Positions 44,180-52,042 of a stretch of DNA of 64,000 bases are shown here, in pieces. How positions within the stretch are numbered: position 1 is the first letter of the stretch; each line of letters opens with the position of its first letter. The stretch is from Bacteroidota bacterium (GTDB lineage: Bacteria > Bacteroidota > Rhodothermia > Rhodothermales > UBA10348): assembly GCA_029262855.1 (NCBI GenBank), contig JAJCYP010000049.1:1-64000 (forward strand), written 5' to 3'. The notes under the pieces were generated by a model. That model saw only the letters and a list, made by a program, of their open reading frames with translations, was not told where the DNA came from and did not search any database. A program made the position numbers and the translations under genes.

Positions 44180-45973
44180 GTGGCCGTACAAACGCAGGAC
44201 AAATCGGGAGCGGGAACCCAAGGTTTTCGATACGGAGTATTCGCGGTGGTCGCGACCCTGCTCCCCATTGCGGCCATCCTCCTGATCGAGTTGGGCCTGC
44301 GGGCACTCGGGGTGGCGGACCGGCAGACTCAGGTATTCGTTGCCGCCGATGAGGCGGGAGATTTTCTGGCGCTGAACCCGGACTATGTCGCCCGCTACTT
44401 CGACGGGTTTACCCCCGGAGTCCCGTTCACGCCTTTTCAGGCCAAGAAGGGCCCTTCGACCTTCCGCGTCGTTGTCCTTGGCGGTTCCACCACGGCCGGT
44501 TTCCCGTACCGGTTCTATCACGGGTTTCCGGGGCGACTTGCCAGAGAGCTGGAGGCAGCCCGGTTCGGACAACGCGTTGAGGTAGTGAACCTCGGCCTGT
44601 CGGCCGTAAACTCCTACACAGTGCTGGATCTGGCGCGCGCGGCTCTGGACTACGAACCCGACGCCCTGGTCATCTACGCGGGGCACAACGAATACTACGG
44701 AGCATTCGGGACCGGGTCAAACGAGGCCGGGATCGGCGGCGCGCCCTGGCTGAAGCACCTCGTTATTCGCCTCCGCCGAACCGTGCTGTATACCTTGGTG
44801 GAGTCCCTGTTCAGGGATCCGCCAACACTTGGAGGTTCCGAGCGCACGCTCATGGCGCAGGTTGTCAGGGATGCGGACATCAGGGCCGGAGGCGAGGTCT
44901 TTGAGGCCGGCATCCGGCAGTTCGAGTCCAACATGGGCCGTGTGCTGGGATTGGCCGAGGAGGCTGAGGTGCCGGTGCTCATCGGGACACTCGCCTCCAG
45001 CCTGGCAGGACAGCCACCACTGACAGACGACCCCGAAGCGCAGAGCGCCTTTGAACTGGGGCTTGGGCTCCTGGCCAAAGGCGATTGGGATTCTGCCCGG
45101 GTGGCCCTGGAGCGGGCCCGTGAACTGGATGGCCTGCGGTTCAGGGCTCCCGCCGCTGTCAACCGTTGGATCCGCCGCGAAGCGCCTACTCTCGGCGCCA
45201 CGGTTGTGGACATTGAGGGGTCGTTCCGAAACGATTCACCCGGTGGGATCGAGGGGGGCGATCTGTTTACCGACCATCTGCATCCGAACGCGCGCGGCTA
45301 TCGCATCATGGCATCGTCCTTCCGGGAGCACCTGGGCGAGACGGCCACGGCCCTGACCATTGAGACGGATCAAACCCTGGATGCGATGGACGATGCGCAC
45401 GCCAGACTGTTGATCAGCCGGCTTCTGGGTGACTATCCGTTCACCAAGGGCGCCACCGACCGCGAGGTCACGACGGCTTACGAAAGCCTGCTGCAACTAG
45501 CTACAAAGGCCGGTCTGGGCGACTCCCTCGCCGTTCTTGTCATCCGCGGCGCGGCCGCATTCCCCACTGCCCAATTGCGGCTTTCAGAGATCCTCCGCGC
45601 CCAAGGAGACACGCTCGCCTCACTGCGGAGCTACCGTTCCCTCTTGTCGTGGCAGCCATTCAACGAGTCGCTTGAAAGACGCGTCGTCGAGTTTGGCCTG
45701 CCGAATGCGCGGGCCGATGCCGAGACCGACCGCATTGCCCTGGCGGCTGTCTCAAAGGACCCGTCCCTCTTCAATCTGAATGCGCTGGCGGCGACGCGGC
45801 TCCGTCGTGGCCTTCTCGCAGATGCTGAACGGGTCCTTGCCCGCGCCGAAACGCTGGAGCCCGATGACCCCACCATGCTCTTCAACCGGGCTCGCCTCTT
45901 GATCCAGCAGGGCGACACCCTCGCGGCACGGGAGTATTTCGTCCGGTATCAGGCTGCCCGCAGCTCCGACTGA
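44180..45973 (+). CDS. SGNH/GDSL-like hydrolase with C-terminal TPRs
   Basis: 597 residues from GTG 44180. One N-terminal membrane helix (VFAVVATLLPIAAILLIELG). SGNH blocks: nucleophile Ser in VVLGGSTTAGFP, Gly in NLGLSAVNSY, Asn in GHNEYYG, and Asp/His in DHLHPN. A TPR-like helical tail (about 480-597) follows. Members act as esterases or O-acetyl-polysaccharide deacetylases in the periplasm. It diverges from lacI across a shared operator, so it may be part of the same regulon; a link to glucan deacylation is a guess. Confidence 0.85.
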   Translation: MAVQTQDKSGAGTQGFRYGVFAVVATLLPIAAILLIELGLRALGVADRQTQVFVAADEAGDFLALNPDYVARYFDGFTPGVPFTPFQAKKGPSTFRVVVLGGSTTAGFPYRFYHGFPGRLARELEAARFGQRVEVVNLGLSAVNSYTVLDLARAALDYEPDALVIYAGHNEYYGAFGTGSNEAGIGGAPWLKHLVIRLRRTVLYTLVESLFRDPPTLGGSERTLMAQVVRDADIRAGGEVFEAGIRQFESNMGRVLGLAEEAEVPVLIGTLASSLAGQPPLTDDPEAQSAFELGLGLLAKGDWDSARVALERARELDGLRFRAPAAVNRWIRREAPTLGATVVDIEGSFRNDSPGGIEGGDLFTDHLHPNARGYRIMASSFREHLGETATALTIETDQTLDAMDDAHARLLISRLLGDYPFTKGATDREVTTAYESLLQLATKAGLGDSLAVLVIRGAAAFPTAQLRLSEILRAQGDTLASLRSYRSLLSWQPFNESLERRVVEFGLPNARADAETDRIALAAVSKDPSLFNLNALAATRLRRGLLADAERVLARAETLEPDDPTMLFNRARLLIQQGDTLAAREYFVRYQAARSSD

Positions 45974-45987
45974 CCGGGTTGGACACG

Positions 45988-47190
45988 CTACGGCGCCCCG
46001 GCCTCAGGCGGCAGGGATGACTGCAGCCTGAGTACCATGGGGTGCTCAGGCGCGATGGCCGCGGCACGCATCAGATACTTCCGCGTCGTGGCCAGGTCTC
46101 TCTGGCGACCTGCGTATAAGGCAAGGTTGATCCATCCCTCCACGGCTTCCGGATGACGCTGCACCAAGGCCTGCAGACGGGCCACGCCCTCCCGATCCCG
46201 ACCGGTCTGGAGATACAGGGCCGCCAGGTTGACCTGCAGCGGGATCAGATCGGGATCCAGTGCCACGGCCCGTTGATAGGCGTCGGTCGCCTCCGGCACG
46301 CGACCCAATCGTCTAAGGGCATCGCCGTATCGGGCGAACCCGACTGCCGACGGCACGTCCCGGACGGCCAGCTCCAGCTTTTCCGCCACGCTCACCTCGG
46401 CGCGGACAGAGTCGGCCCGCTCCAGCGCCCGCCGGGCTTCCTGCTCGCGGTCGGACAGCCGAAAGGCCTGTCCAAGCGCAAAGATTGCCGAGTAGTTCCA
46501 GGGCTCCGCCGCGACCAACGGTTTCAGCAACTCGAGTGACTTCTCCGGATCACCGGCCTGCGTTTCGAGTCGCGCAGCCTGAAGGACATAGGCCGACCGC
46601 GGAGGCCCAAGGGCCATCGCACGCCGAGCTGCCGACCGTGCCGCATCCATCTCCCCGATACTGCCCAGGAGCTGCGAGAGGCTGAAGGCGGCCGGGGCGT
46701 ATTCGGGGTCCATGGCCATCGCGTCTTCGTAGGCCACGCGGGCTGAATCAACCTTCCCCATGGCCTCAAGGGCACCCCCAAAAGCGTGGCTCACACGGGC
46801 TTCCGCGAGCGACTCGCGCCGGTACATGTCCAAGGCCTGCTGGTAGTGCTGCTGGGCAAAGGCCACGTTCCCGCGATTGAGCCACAGGCCCGGATAGTCG
46901 TCATCAATCCCGGCCGTTCGCATGTAAGCCTGCTCGGCATGGGCATAGGCGTTCAGTTCGGCGTGGAGCCGGCCGGTAAGGAAGTGAGGCTCGGGCCGAT
47001 TCGGAATCAGCGTGAGTGCCGAATCTGTGTACGCAAGTCCTGTGAGGTAGTCACCCCGATCCAGTGCAGACTGGGCTGCAGCCACCCATGCAAGCGGCTT
47101 GCCGGTCAGGCTGCTTGAGGCAAACCGTGCCTCCTGAGAATTGCACCCCAGGAGCAGCAGCGGAAGAACCATCAAGCAGGATCTGTTCAT
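45988..47190 (-). CDS. TPR repeat lipoprotein
   Basis: 400 residues with lipobox (MVLPLLLLGCN, Cys about 16). Most of the rest is TPR (for example DAYQRAVALDPDLIPLQVNLA). Probably anchored to the outer or inner membrane and used for protein interactions. Convergent with the SGNH gene, whose stop is 14 bp away, and divergent from the Rrf2 gene. No specific function can be assigned. Confidence 0.85.
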   Translation of the reverse strand: MNRSCLMVLPLLLLGCNSQEARFASSSLTGKPLAWVAAAQSALDRGDYLTGLAYTDSALTLIPNRPEPHFLTGRLHAELNAYAHAEQAYMRTAGIDDDYPGLWLNRGNVAFAQQHYQQALDMYRRESLAEARVSHAFGGALEAMGKVDSARVAYEDAMAMDPEYAPAAFSLSQLLGSIGEMDAARSAARRAMALGPPRSAYVLQAARLETQAGDPEKSLELLKPLVAAEPWNYSAIFALGQAFRLSDREQEARRALERADSVRAEVSVAEKLELAVRDVPSAVGFARYGDALRRLGRVPEATDAYQRAVALDPDLIPLQVNLAALYLQTGRDREGVARLQALVQRHPEAVEGWINLALYAGRQRDLATTRKYLMRAAAIAPEHPMVLRLQSSLPPEAGAP

Positions 47191-47274
47191 TCTGTTATTA
47201 CGCGATTGCGCGGGTGACGTTCGCGGCGTGGATCTCCCGGTCCTACCTTATTGCCGACAATCAACTCCGCAATC

Positions 47275-47703
47275 GTGTTTTCCAACGCAGCCCAGTACGC
47301 TCTCCGCGCCGTCGCCCATCTCGGGGTGGGTGACCACGATGGATTCGTCCCTGTTCGTGTCGTCGCCAAAGAGCTTGAAATCCCGCCCACGTTTCTCGCC
47401 AAGGTGCTCAAGCAGCTGGTGGATACCGGTTTCCTTTTGGCCTTCCGTGGGCCAACCGGCGGCGTCAAGCTCGCCAGGCCGACCCAGGAGATCACGGTCC
47501 GCCAGATTGTCGAAGCCGTCGATGGGCCCGAGCTCTTCACCGAGTGTATCCTGGGACTTCCGGGGTGCGGTGACCGGGCTCCCTGCCCGATGCACGATGG
47601 ATGGTCGGTCGTCAGGACCCAACTCGCAGCTGAGTTCGACCGTCAAACCATCGAAACGATTTCGGAATCCTGTCGAAACGGATCCCTTCGACTTACGCCC
47701 TGA
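47275..47703 (+). CDS. Rrf2-family transcriptional regulator
   Basis: 142 residues if GTG 47275 is used (VFSNAAQYALRAV is the usual Rrf2 start); TTG 47251 is an alternative. HTH with VRVVAKELEIPPTFLAKVLK and GFLLAFRGPTGGVKLAR wing. Three cysteines in ECILGLPGCGDRAPC (C-x6-C-x5-C) match the iron-sulphur ligands of IscR/NsrR-type Rrf2 regulators, which sense redox or nitric oxide. Its stop overlaps the start of the SDR gene (TGATG), so it may control the following two genes. Confidence 0.88.
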   Translation: MFSNAAQYALRAVAHLGVGDHDGFVPVRVVAKELEIPPTFLAKVLKQLVDTGFLLAFRGPTGGVKLARPTQEITVRQIVEAVDGPELFTECILGLPGCGDRAPCPMHDGWSVVRTQLAAEFDRQTIETISESCRNGSLRLTP

Positions 47704-48464
47704 TGAAGCTCCAGGACAGGACCATTCTCGTTACCGGCGGTGGGACGGGAATTGCCCGGGCGGTGGCGCTGAAGGCCGCTGCCGAGGGTGCCTCCGTTGT
47801 CGTGTGTGGCAGGCGACTGGATCCGCTTGAGGAGGTCGTCGCTCGGGTCGAAAGCGCCGGCGGCCGGGCCAGTGCCGTGTCAGGCGATGTCACACGCGAG
47901 GCCGATTGCATCCGTATTGCGGAGCACGCGCGCGGTGCCTTCGGCAGCATCGACATCCTGTTCAACAATGCCGGCATGATTTGCCGGGAGAAGCCCGTGC
48001 ACGCGACCACCCTGAAGGAATGGGAGGACACGTTCTCTGTGAACGTCACGGGCACTTTCCTGATGTCCAGGGCCGTCCTTCCCGGGATGCTCGCTCGCAG
48101 ATCGGGAGCCATCATCCACAATGCGTCATATGTAGGTCTTGCCGGCGGTGAGGCCATCGCCGCGTACGCGGCCTCAAAGGGGGCGGTGGTACTCCTGACC
48201 CGCTCCATGGCGCTCGACTACGCAACTGCCGGCATCCGGGTGAACTGCGTCTGCCCCGGCAGTGTGGACACCCCGATGCTGGACCGGGAGATGGAGGAAA
48301 TGGGCGGCGCTGAAACGGTGCGGCCCCTGTTCGCACAGAAGCATCCACTTGGCCGCATTGGGACCTCCGAGGAGGTTGCGGCCGCAGTGATCTTTCTGGC
48401 CTCCGATGACGCAGCCTTCATCACGGGCACCGCACTCCCGATTGACGGCGGGCGCCTCGCCTAA
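47703..48464 (+). CDS. Short-chain dehydrogenase/reductase
   Basis: 253 residues. Classical SDR: TGGGTGIARAVALKAA, NNAG (FNNAGMICREK), catalytic Ser in NASYVGLAGG and YAASK, plus the GTALPIDGG end of the family. NAD(P)-dependent oxidoreductase, cytoplasmic, substrate unknown. Start codon overlaps the Rrf2 stop; the next gene begins 10 bp after its stop, forming a three-gene operon. Confidence 0.92.
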   Translation: MKLQDRTILVTGGGTGIARAVALKAAAEGASVVVCGRRLDPLEEVVARVESAGGRASAVSGDVTREADCIRIAEHARGAFGSIDILFNNAGMICREKPVHATTLKEWEDTFSVNVTGTFLMSRAVLPGMLARRSGAIIHNASYVGLAGGEAIAAYAASKGAVVLLTRSMALDYATAGIRVNCVCPGSVDTPMLDREMEEMGGAETVRPLFAQKHPLGRIGTSEEVAAAVIFLASDDAAFITGTALPIDGGRLA

Positions 48465-48474
48465 ACCACTCCCC

Positions 48475-49845
48475 ATGCAAGAGTTCGATCACGTCCTTAT
48501 CGGCACGGGCCAGGCTCTCGGCACCCTCCTCGGCCGATTGATTCCGACCGGCGACTCGATTGCCGTCCTGGAGGGCGCCAGGGTCGGCGGTACCTGCGTC
48601 AACCACGGATGCACGCCGACCAAGACGCTTGTCGCCAGCGCCCGGGTGGCCCACATGGCCCGGAGAGCCTCCTTTTATGGGGTCGAGGTGGGCGAACCCC
48701 AGATAGACTTCGCTCGGGTCCGTGAGCGGATGAATGAGATCCGTCACGGCAGTTCAAAGGGATTGACGGAGTGGATGGAGGGCACTGAAAATGTGACGCT
48801 GATCCGGGAGTGGGGCGCATTCGAAGGCCCCCGAACCGTTCGGGCCGGCGACTCCCTGATTCGGGGCGAGCGGGTCTACATCAACACCGGCACCCATCCC
48901 TTCCTCCCTCCTATTCCAGGTATTCGTGATGTGCCGTGGCTCGACTCGGCGCGCCTGCTCAACCTGAAGACGCTTCCCGAACACCTGATCATCATCGGCG
49001 GCGGCTACATCGGAGTCGAGCTGGGGCAGGTCTACCGGCGCTTCGGCTCCGCAGTCACCATCGTCCAGCGGGGCGCACAGCTCCTGCCGCGCGAGGACGA
49101 AGACGTGGCAGAAGCGGTCCTGGATGTCCTCCGGGGCGAGGGGATTGACGTGATCCTGGAGGCGGATACCACCCGCGTGAGCGAGACCGACGGCTCGATC
49201 CGAGTCGTCATCAACGCCGCCGAGAGGCCTCAGGAGGTGACCGGATCGCATCTTCTCCTGGCGGTCGGGCGACGGCCCAACACCAGCCTGCTCAACTGTG
49301 ACGCGGCCGGAATTGTCCTGACCAAGCGCGGCCACATCGCCGTCGACGACCGCTGCCGCACCACGGCCGATGGGGTGTTCGCGTTGGGCGACGTCAATGG
49401 GGAGGGTGCGTTCACCCATACCTCCGTCAACGACGCCGAGATCGTCCTGGACCTGCTGTTCAGGGGTACCCGGACGATATCCCAGCGCATTCCCATCTAT
49501 GCCCTGTTCACCGACCCGCCGCTCGGCCGAGTCGGAATGTCAGAGAAGGAGGCGTTGGCCTCAGGGCGGAAGGTGCTCAGGGCCACGCGGCCCATGGCCA
49601 AGATATCCCGCGCCAAGGAAATGGGTGAAACGCAGGGATTCGCCAAACTTCTTGTGGACGCGGAGACGGATCAGATCATCGGTGCCGCGATTCTGGGCCC
49701 GGGTGGCGACGAGATCATCAACATGTTCGCGGCCATCATGCACTCCGGCATCCCGTGCCGGAGTTACCGCGAGGTGGTGCTGGTTCACCCGACGGTTTCG
49801 GAGTTGATGCCCTGGGTGCTGGACGGGTTGGAGCCTATCAACTGA
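48475..49845 (+). CDS. MerA-like FAD-dependent pyridine nucleotide-disulphide oxidoreductase
   Basis: 456 residues from ATG 48475. FAD-binding start, redox-active disulphide in GTCVNHGCTPTK, NAD-binding HLIIIGGGYIGVELGQVYRR, the second FAD motif (GVFALGDVNGEGAFTHT), and a C-terminal dimerisation domain with VHPTVSELMPWVL. It resembles mercuric reductase/dihydrolipoamide dehydrogenase relatives but has no N-terminal metal-binding domain and lacks the vicinal cysteine pair of MerA at the C-terminus, so mercury reduction is unlikely. Third gene of the Rrf2 operon. Confidence 0.88.
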   Translation: MQEFDHVLIGTGQALGTLLGRLIPTGDSIAVLEGARVGGTCVNHGCTPTKTLVASARVAHMARRASFYGVEVGEPQIDFARVRERMNEIRHGSSKGLTEWMEGTENVTLIREWGAFEGPRTVRAGDSLIRGERVYINTGTHPFLPPIPGIRDVPWLDSARLLNLKTLPEHLIIIGGGYIGVELGQVYRRFGSAVTIVQRGAQLLPREDEDVAEAVLDVLRGEGIDVILEADTTRVSETDGSIRVVINAAERPQEVTGSHLLLAVGRRPNTSLLNCDAAGIVLTKRGHIAVDDRCRTTADGVFALGDVNGEGAFTHTSVNDAEIVLDLLFRGTRTISQRIPIYALFTDPPLGRVGMSEKEALASGRKVLRATRPMAKISRAKEMGETQGFAKLLVDAETDQIIGAAILGPGGDEIINMFAAIMHSGIPCRSYREVVLVHPTVSELMPWVLDGLEPIN

Positions 49846-49884
49846 CTTGCGTGGCACGCGACCGGGAATCACCTGCCTCAGGCA

Positions 49885-49912
49885 GTGTGTACGATTAGGC
49901 GTATACATACAC
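49885..49912. promoter_or_regulatory. Possible VapBC operator
   Basis: The stretch just upstream of vapB has GTGTAC and GTATAC half sites, and its right part reads as GTGTATGTATACG on the other strand. Such imperfect repeats next to the start are typical of autoregulated VapBC promoters, but arms are uneven here. Confidence 0.4.
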
Positions 49913-49924
49913 CTTGCCAGAACC

Positions 49925-50119
49925 ATGCGGACCAACATCGTAATCGACGACGCTCTCATGAGCAAGGTCTTGAAGCTCACGGGCCTCAAGACGAAGCGTG
50001 AGGCTGTCGAACTAGGCTTGAGGACCGTTGTCCGGCTAAGCGAGCAGGCGAAGATCAAGAGCCTCCGGGGAAAACTGGACTGGGAAGGTGACCTCGACGA
50101 GATGAGGATGGACGCGTGA
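49925..50119 (+). CDS. vapB: VapB-type antitoxin
   Basis: 64 residues; ATG 49925 begins the family signature MRTNIVIDDALMSKVLKLTG followed by LKTKREAVELGLR. A ribbon-helix-helix DNA-binding N-terminus and an acidic tail (DWEGDLDEMRMDA) that would bind the toxin. The TGA overlaps the GTG start of vapC by three bases. Confidence 0.9.
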   Translation: MRTNIVIDDALMSKVLKLTGLKTKREAVELGLRTVVRLSEQAKIKSLRGKLDWEGDLDEMRMDA

Positions 50120-50508
50120 TTGTGGTAGACACCAGCGTCTGGATCGACTTTTTCAACGGCCGGGATACAGAAGAGACGGATGCCCTGGACTCGATGTTGG
50201 GAGAGGAACCGGTTGCGATCGGTGACCTGATTCTGACCGAGATCCTGCAGGGTTTTCGCTCCGACAGCGACTACCGACGAGCAAGGGGACGTCTGCTGGC
50301 GTTGCCAATACTCGACATGCTAGGCGCTGATCGGGCTGTCAAGTGCGCCGACTACTTCCGGACTCTTCGGAAGATGGGGATCACGATACGCAAGACGGCC
50401 GACGTTATCATCGCCTCCTACTGCGTAGACTTCGGTCACGCGTTGCTCTACTCCGACCGAGACTTCGATCTCTTCGTAGAGCACTTCGGATTGGCTACAC
50501 CGCTCTAG
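50116..50508 (+). CDS. vapC: VapC-type PIN-domain toxin
   Basis: 130 residues from GTG 50116. PIN-domain acidic residues: Asp5 in VVDTSVWIDFF, Glu in LTEILQGF, then DVIIASYCVDFGHALLYSDRD with two more Asp. VapC toxins are Mg-dependent ribonucleases that usually cleave tRNA. Forms a complete pair with the overlapping vapB. Ends 2 bp before the stop of the convergent sterol-desaturase-like gene. Confidence 0.92.
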   Translation: MIVVDTSVWIDFFNGRDTEETDALDSMLGEEPVAIGDLILTEILQGFRSDSDYRRARGRLLALPILDMLGADRAVKCADYFRTLRKMGITIRKTADVIIASYCVDFGHALLYSDRDFDLFVEHFGLATPL

Positions 50509-50510
50509 TA

Positions 50511-51395
50511 CTAGCCCTCGTCCCCTCCTGGCCGGAGTCCATGCAGGCTCTGATGCACGAAGTCCTTGGGGAAATGCTCGGATCCCGGGAAGCCCAGCCG
50601 AATGTCCCGACCGTCAGAGGGAATGTCGGCCGTTCCAAACAGGTAATCCCACAGGCTCAGCGTAATCCCGAAGTTGATACCGTGGTCCCGTCCCTCCGGC
50701 CACGCCTTCGCGTGATGCCAGATGTGCATCTGCGGATTGTTGAGGACGTACTTCAACGGGCCCAGCGGGACGCGGATGTTGGAGTGGTTGAAGTGCCCCA
50801 CGGCGAGCGTGAAGACGTAGACAATGAAGAAGTCGTCTATGCCAAAGCCGATCATGGCCAGCGGGATGTACTGCAATGCGTTGTAGACCACGTTCTCCAT
50901 CCAGTGGTACCGCAGGTGGGCTGCGAATCCCATCTCTTCCACCGAGTGGTGGACCTTGTGAAACTCCCAGAGCCAGGGAACGCGGTGGAGCAACCGATGG
51001 ACATTCCACTGGATGAAGTCGCGGATCACAAACAGCGAGACCAGCTGCAGCCAAATCGGCCAGCCGGAGACCTCGATCGCGACGAGATTCGTTATGCCGA
51101 TGGCTGCGAGCGCATCGCCGAAGGCCTCCACAACCACGTTCGACGCCGCGTTGTAGATGATCAGCGAGAAGAGGAAGAAGTTGAAGAACATGTAGAACAC
51201 GTCCAGCCAGAAATCCTTTCGGAAGGTCCTCTGGTTTTTCCGCCAGGGGATCACGAGCTCCAGCACGAAGAAGAACAGGGAGACGCCAATCAGCCAGTAG
51301 AAGTAGTTGTACGGGCCCGGCGTGGTGATCTCGCTCCAGAGGTAACCGGCATACCCGCGGTAGCCATCCAGAAATATCTGCAGGTATCGTTCCAT
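50511..51395 (-). CDS. Sterol desaturase / fatty acid hydroxylase family membrane protein
   Basis: 294 residues with about four to five membrane helices. Histidine boxes for a di-iron centre: HRLLH (WNVHRLLHRVP), HKVHH (EFHKVHHSVEE) and HIWHH near NNPQMHIWHHAKAWPEG, with an additional HFNHSN. This family hydroxylates or desaturates membrane lipids, sterols or carotenoids using oxygen. No pathway neighbours here identify the substrate. Confidence 0.9.
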   Translation of the reverse strand: MERYLQIFLDGYRGYAGYLWSEITTPGPYNYFYWLIGVSLFFFVLELVIPWRKNQRTFRKDFWLDVFYMFFNFFLFSLIIYNAASNVVVEAFGDALAAIGITNLVAIEVSGWPIWLQLVSLFVIRDFIQWNVHRLLHRVPWLWEFHKVHHSVEEMGFAAHLRYHWMENVVYNALQYIPLAMIGFGIDDFFIVYVFTLAVGHFNHSNIRVPLGPLKYVLNNPQMHIWHHAKAWPEGRDHGINFGITLSLWDYLFGTADIPSDGRDIRLGFPGSEHFPKDFVHQSLHGLRPGGDEG

Positions 51396-51472
51396 GGTGC
51401 CTGTTCACCCCGCCGGGTGGCGGTCGTTCCCCCGGGCAGGAACGCTGCGTCCGACGGGGCTCAGATACGACA

Positions 51473-51504
51473 AGGCCCCTGCCACACCATGTGGGCAGGG
51501 GCCT
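51473..51504. terminator. Hairpin, likely terminator of the SnoaL-like gene
   Basis: AGGCCCCTGCC and its exact reverse complement GGCAGGGGCCT form an 11-bp perfect stem around a 10-nt loop, 28 bp past the stop of the minus-strand gene at 51532. There is no long T run on the minus side, so it may be a weak or non-canonical terminator. Confidence 0.6.
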
Positions 51505-51531
51505 GTCTCAGTCGGCCGTTGAGGGCGAAAC

Positions 51532-51912
51532 CTAGTATCCGTAGAGGAAACGCTCATGAACGATCTTGCCGTTCTCCCAGCGCTGCACGGCTACCTGCAC
51601 GTAGTCCATGTCTCCCCACTCCTTGTGGCTGTAGTCGAAGTGCCACTTGACGAAGGCCAGGCCGGCATTCTCGTCGATGCGCACTTCCTGGACCTCAGCG
51701 CCGCGAAACGCGGTGAGGTTGTTGACGAAATCTACCTCGAACACGCGACAGGCGTCAAAGCCCTTACGATCATCATTGAAGTTGTCGGCCATGACTACGT
51801 TCTCGGCGTAGTACTTGTCGAAGCCGTCCAGAATCTGACCTTGGAGGATCATGCTGTTGAGGTCCTCGACGCTCTGGGCAATCGTGGCGGTCTCGAGACT
51901 TGCGGTGCTCAT
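51532..51912 (-). CDS. SnoaL-like (NTF2 fold) protein
   Basis: 126 residues. NTF2-like features: a helix MILQGQILDGFDKYYAENVV and curved-sheet strands (GLAFVKWHFDYSHKEWG, VQRWENGKIVHERFLYGY). Such small cytoplasmic proteins act as isomerases, hydrolases or binding proteins; no catalytic pair is certain. Stands alone between a hairpin and a palindromic regulatory-like site upstream. Confidence 0.8.
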   Translation of the reverse strand: MSTASLETATIAQSVEDLNSMILQGQILDGFDKYYAENVVMADNFNDDRKGFDACRVFEVDFVNNLTAFRGAEVQEVRIDENAGLAFVKWHFDYSHKEWGDMDYVQVAVQRWENGKIVHERFLYGY

Positions 51913-51963
51913 GGTATTGGGATGTGGTTGATAGGTGATTTGCTCGGTCTATATTACTTGTTG

Positions 51964-51978
51964 CAACAATCATTGTTG
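51964..51978. promoter_or_regulatory. Palindrome upstream of the SnoaL-like gene
   Basis: CAACAAT-C-ATTGTTG is a perfect 7-bp inverted repeat around one base, in an AT-rich intergenic region 52 bp upstream of the start of the SnoaL-like gene and between it and the amidohydrolase gene end. It looks like a repressor or activator binding site; the factor is unknown. Confidence 0.5.
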
Positions 51979-52042
51979 TAACGTCTACATGAAAATTGTA
52001 TGATTCCCTGCCGGGTGCTTCGGAGCGACCGCCAGCGGCGCG

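Noticed and set aside
48475-49845. True mercuric reductase
   Set aside because: No heavy-metal-binding N-domain, no C-terminal cysteine pair and no mer genes nearby.
50343-51650. Plus-strand ORF of 435 codons
   Set aside because: Shadow of the sterol-desaturase-like gene, which has all histidine boxes on the opposite strand.
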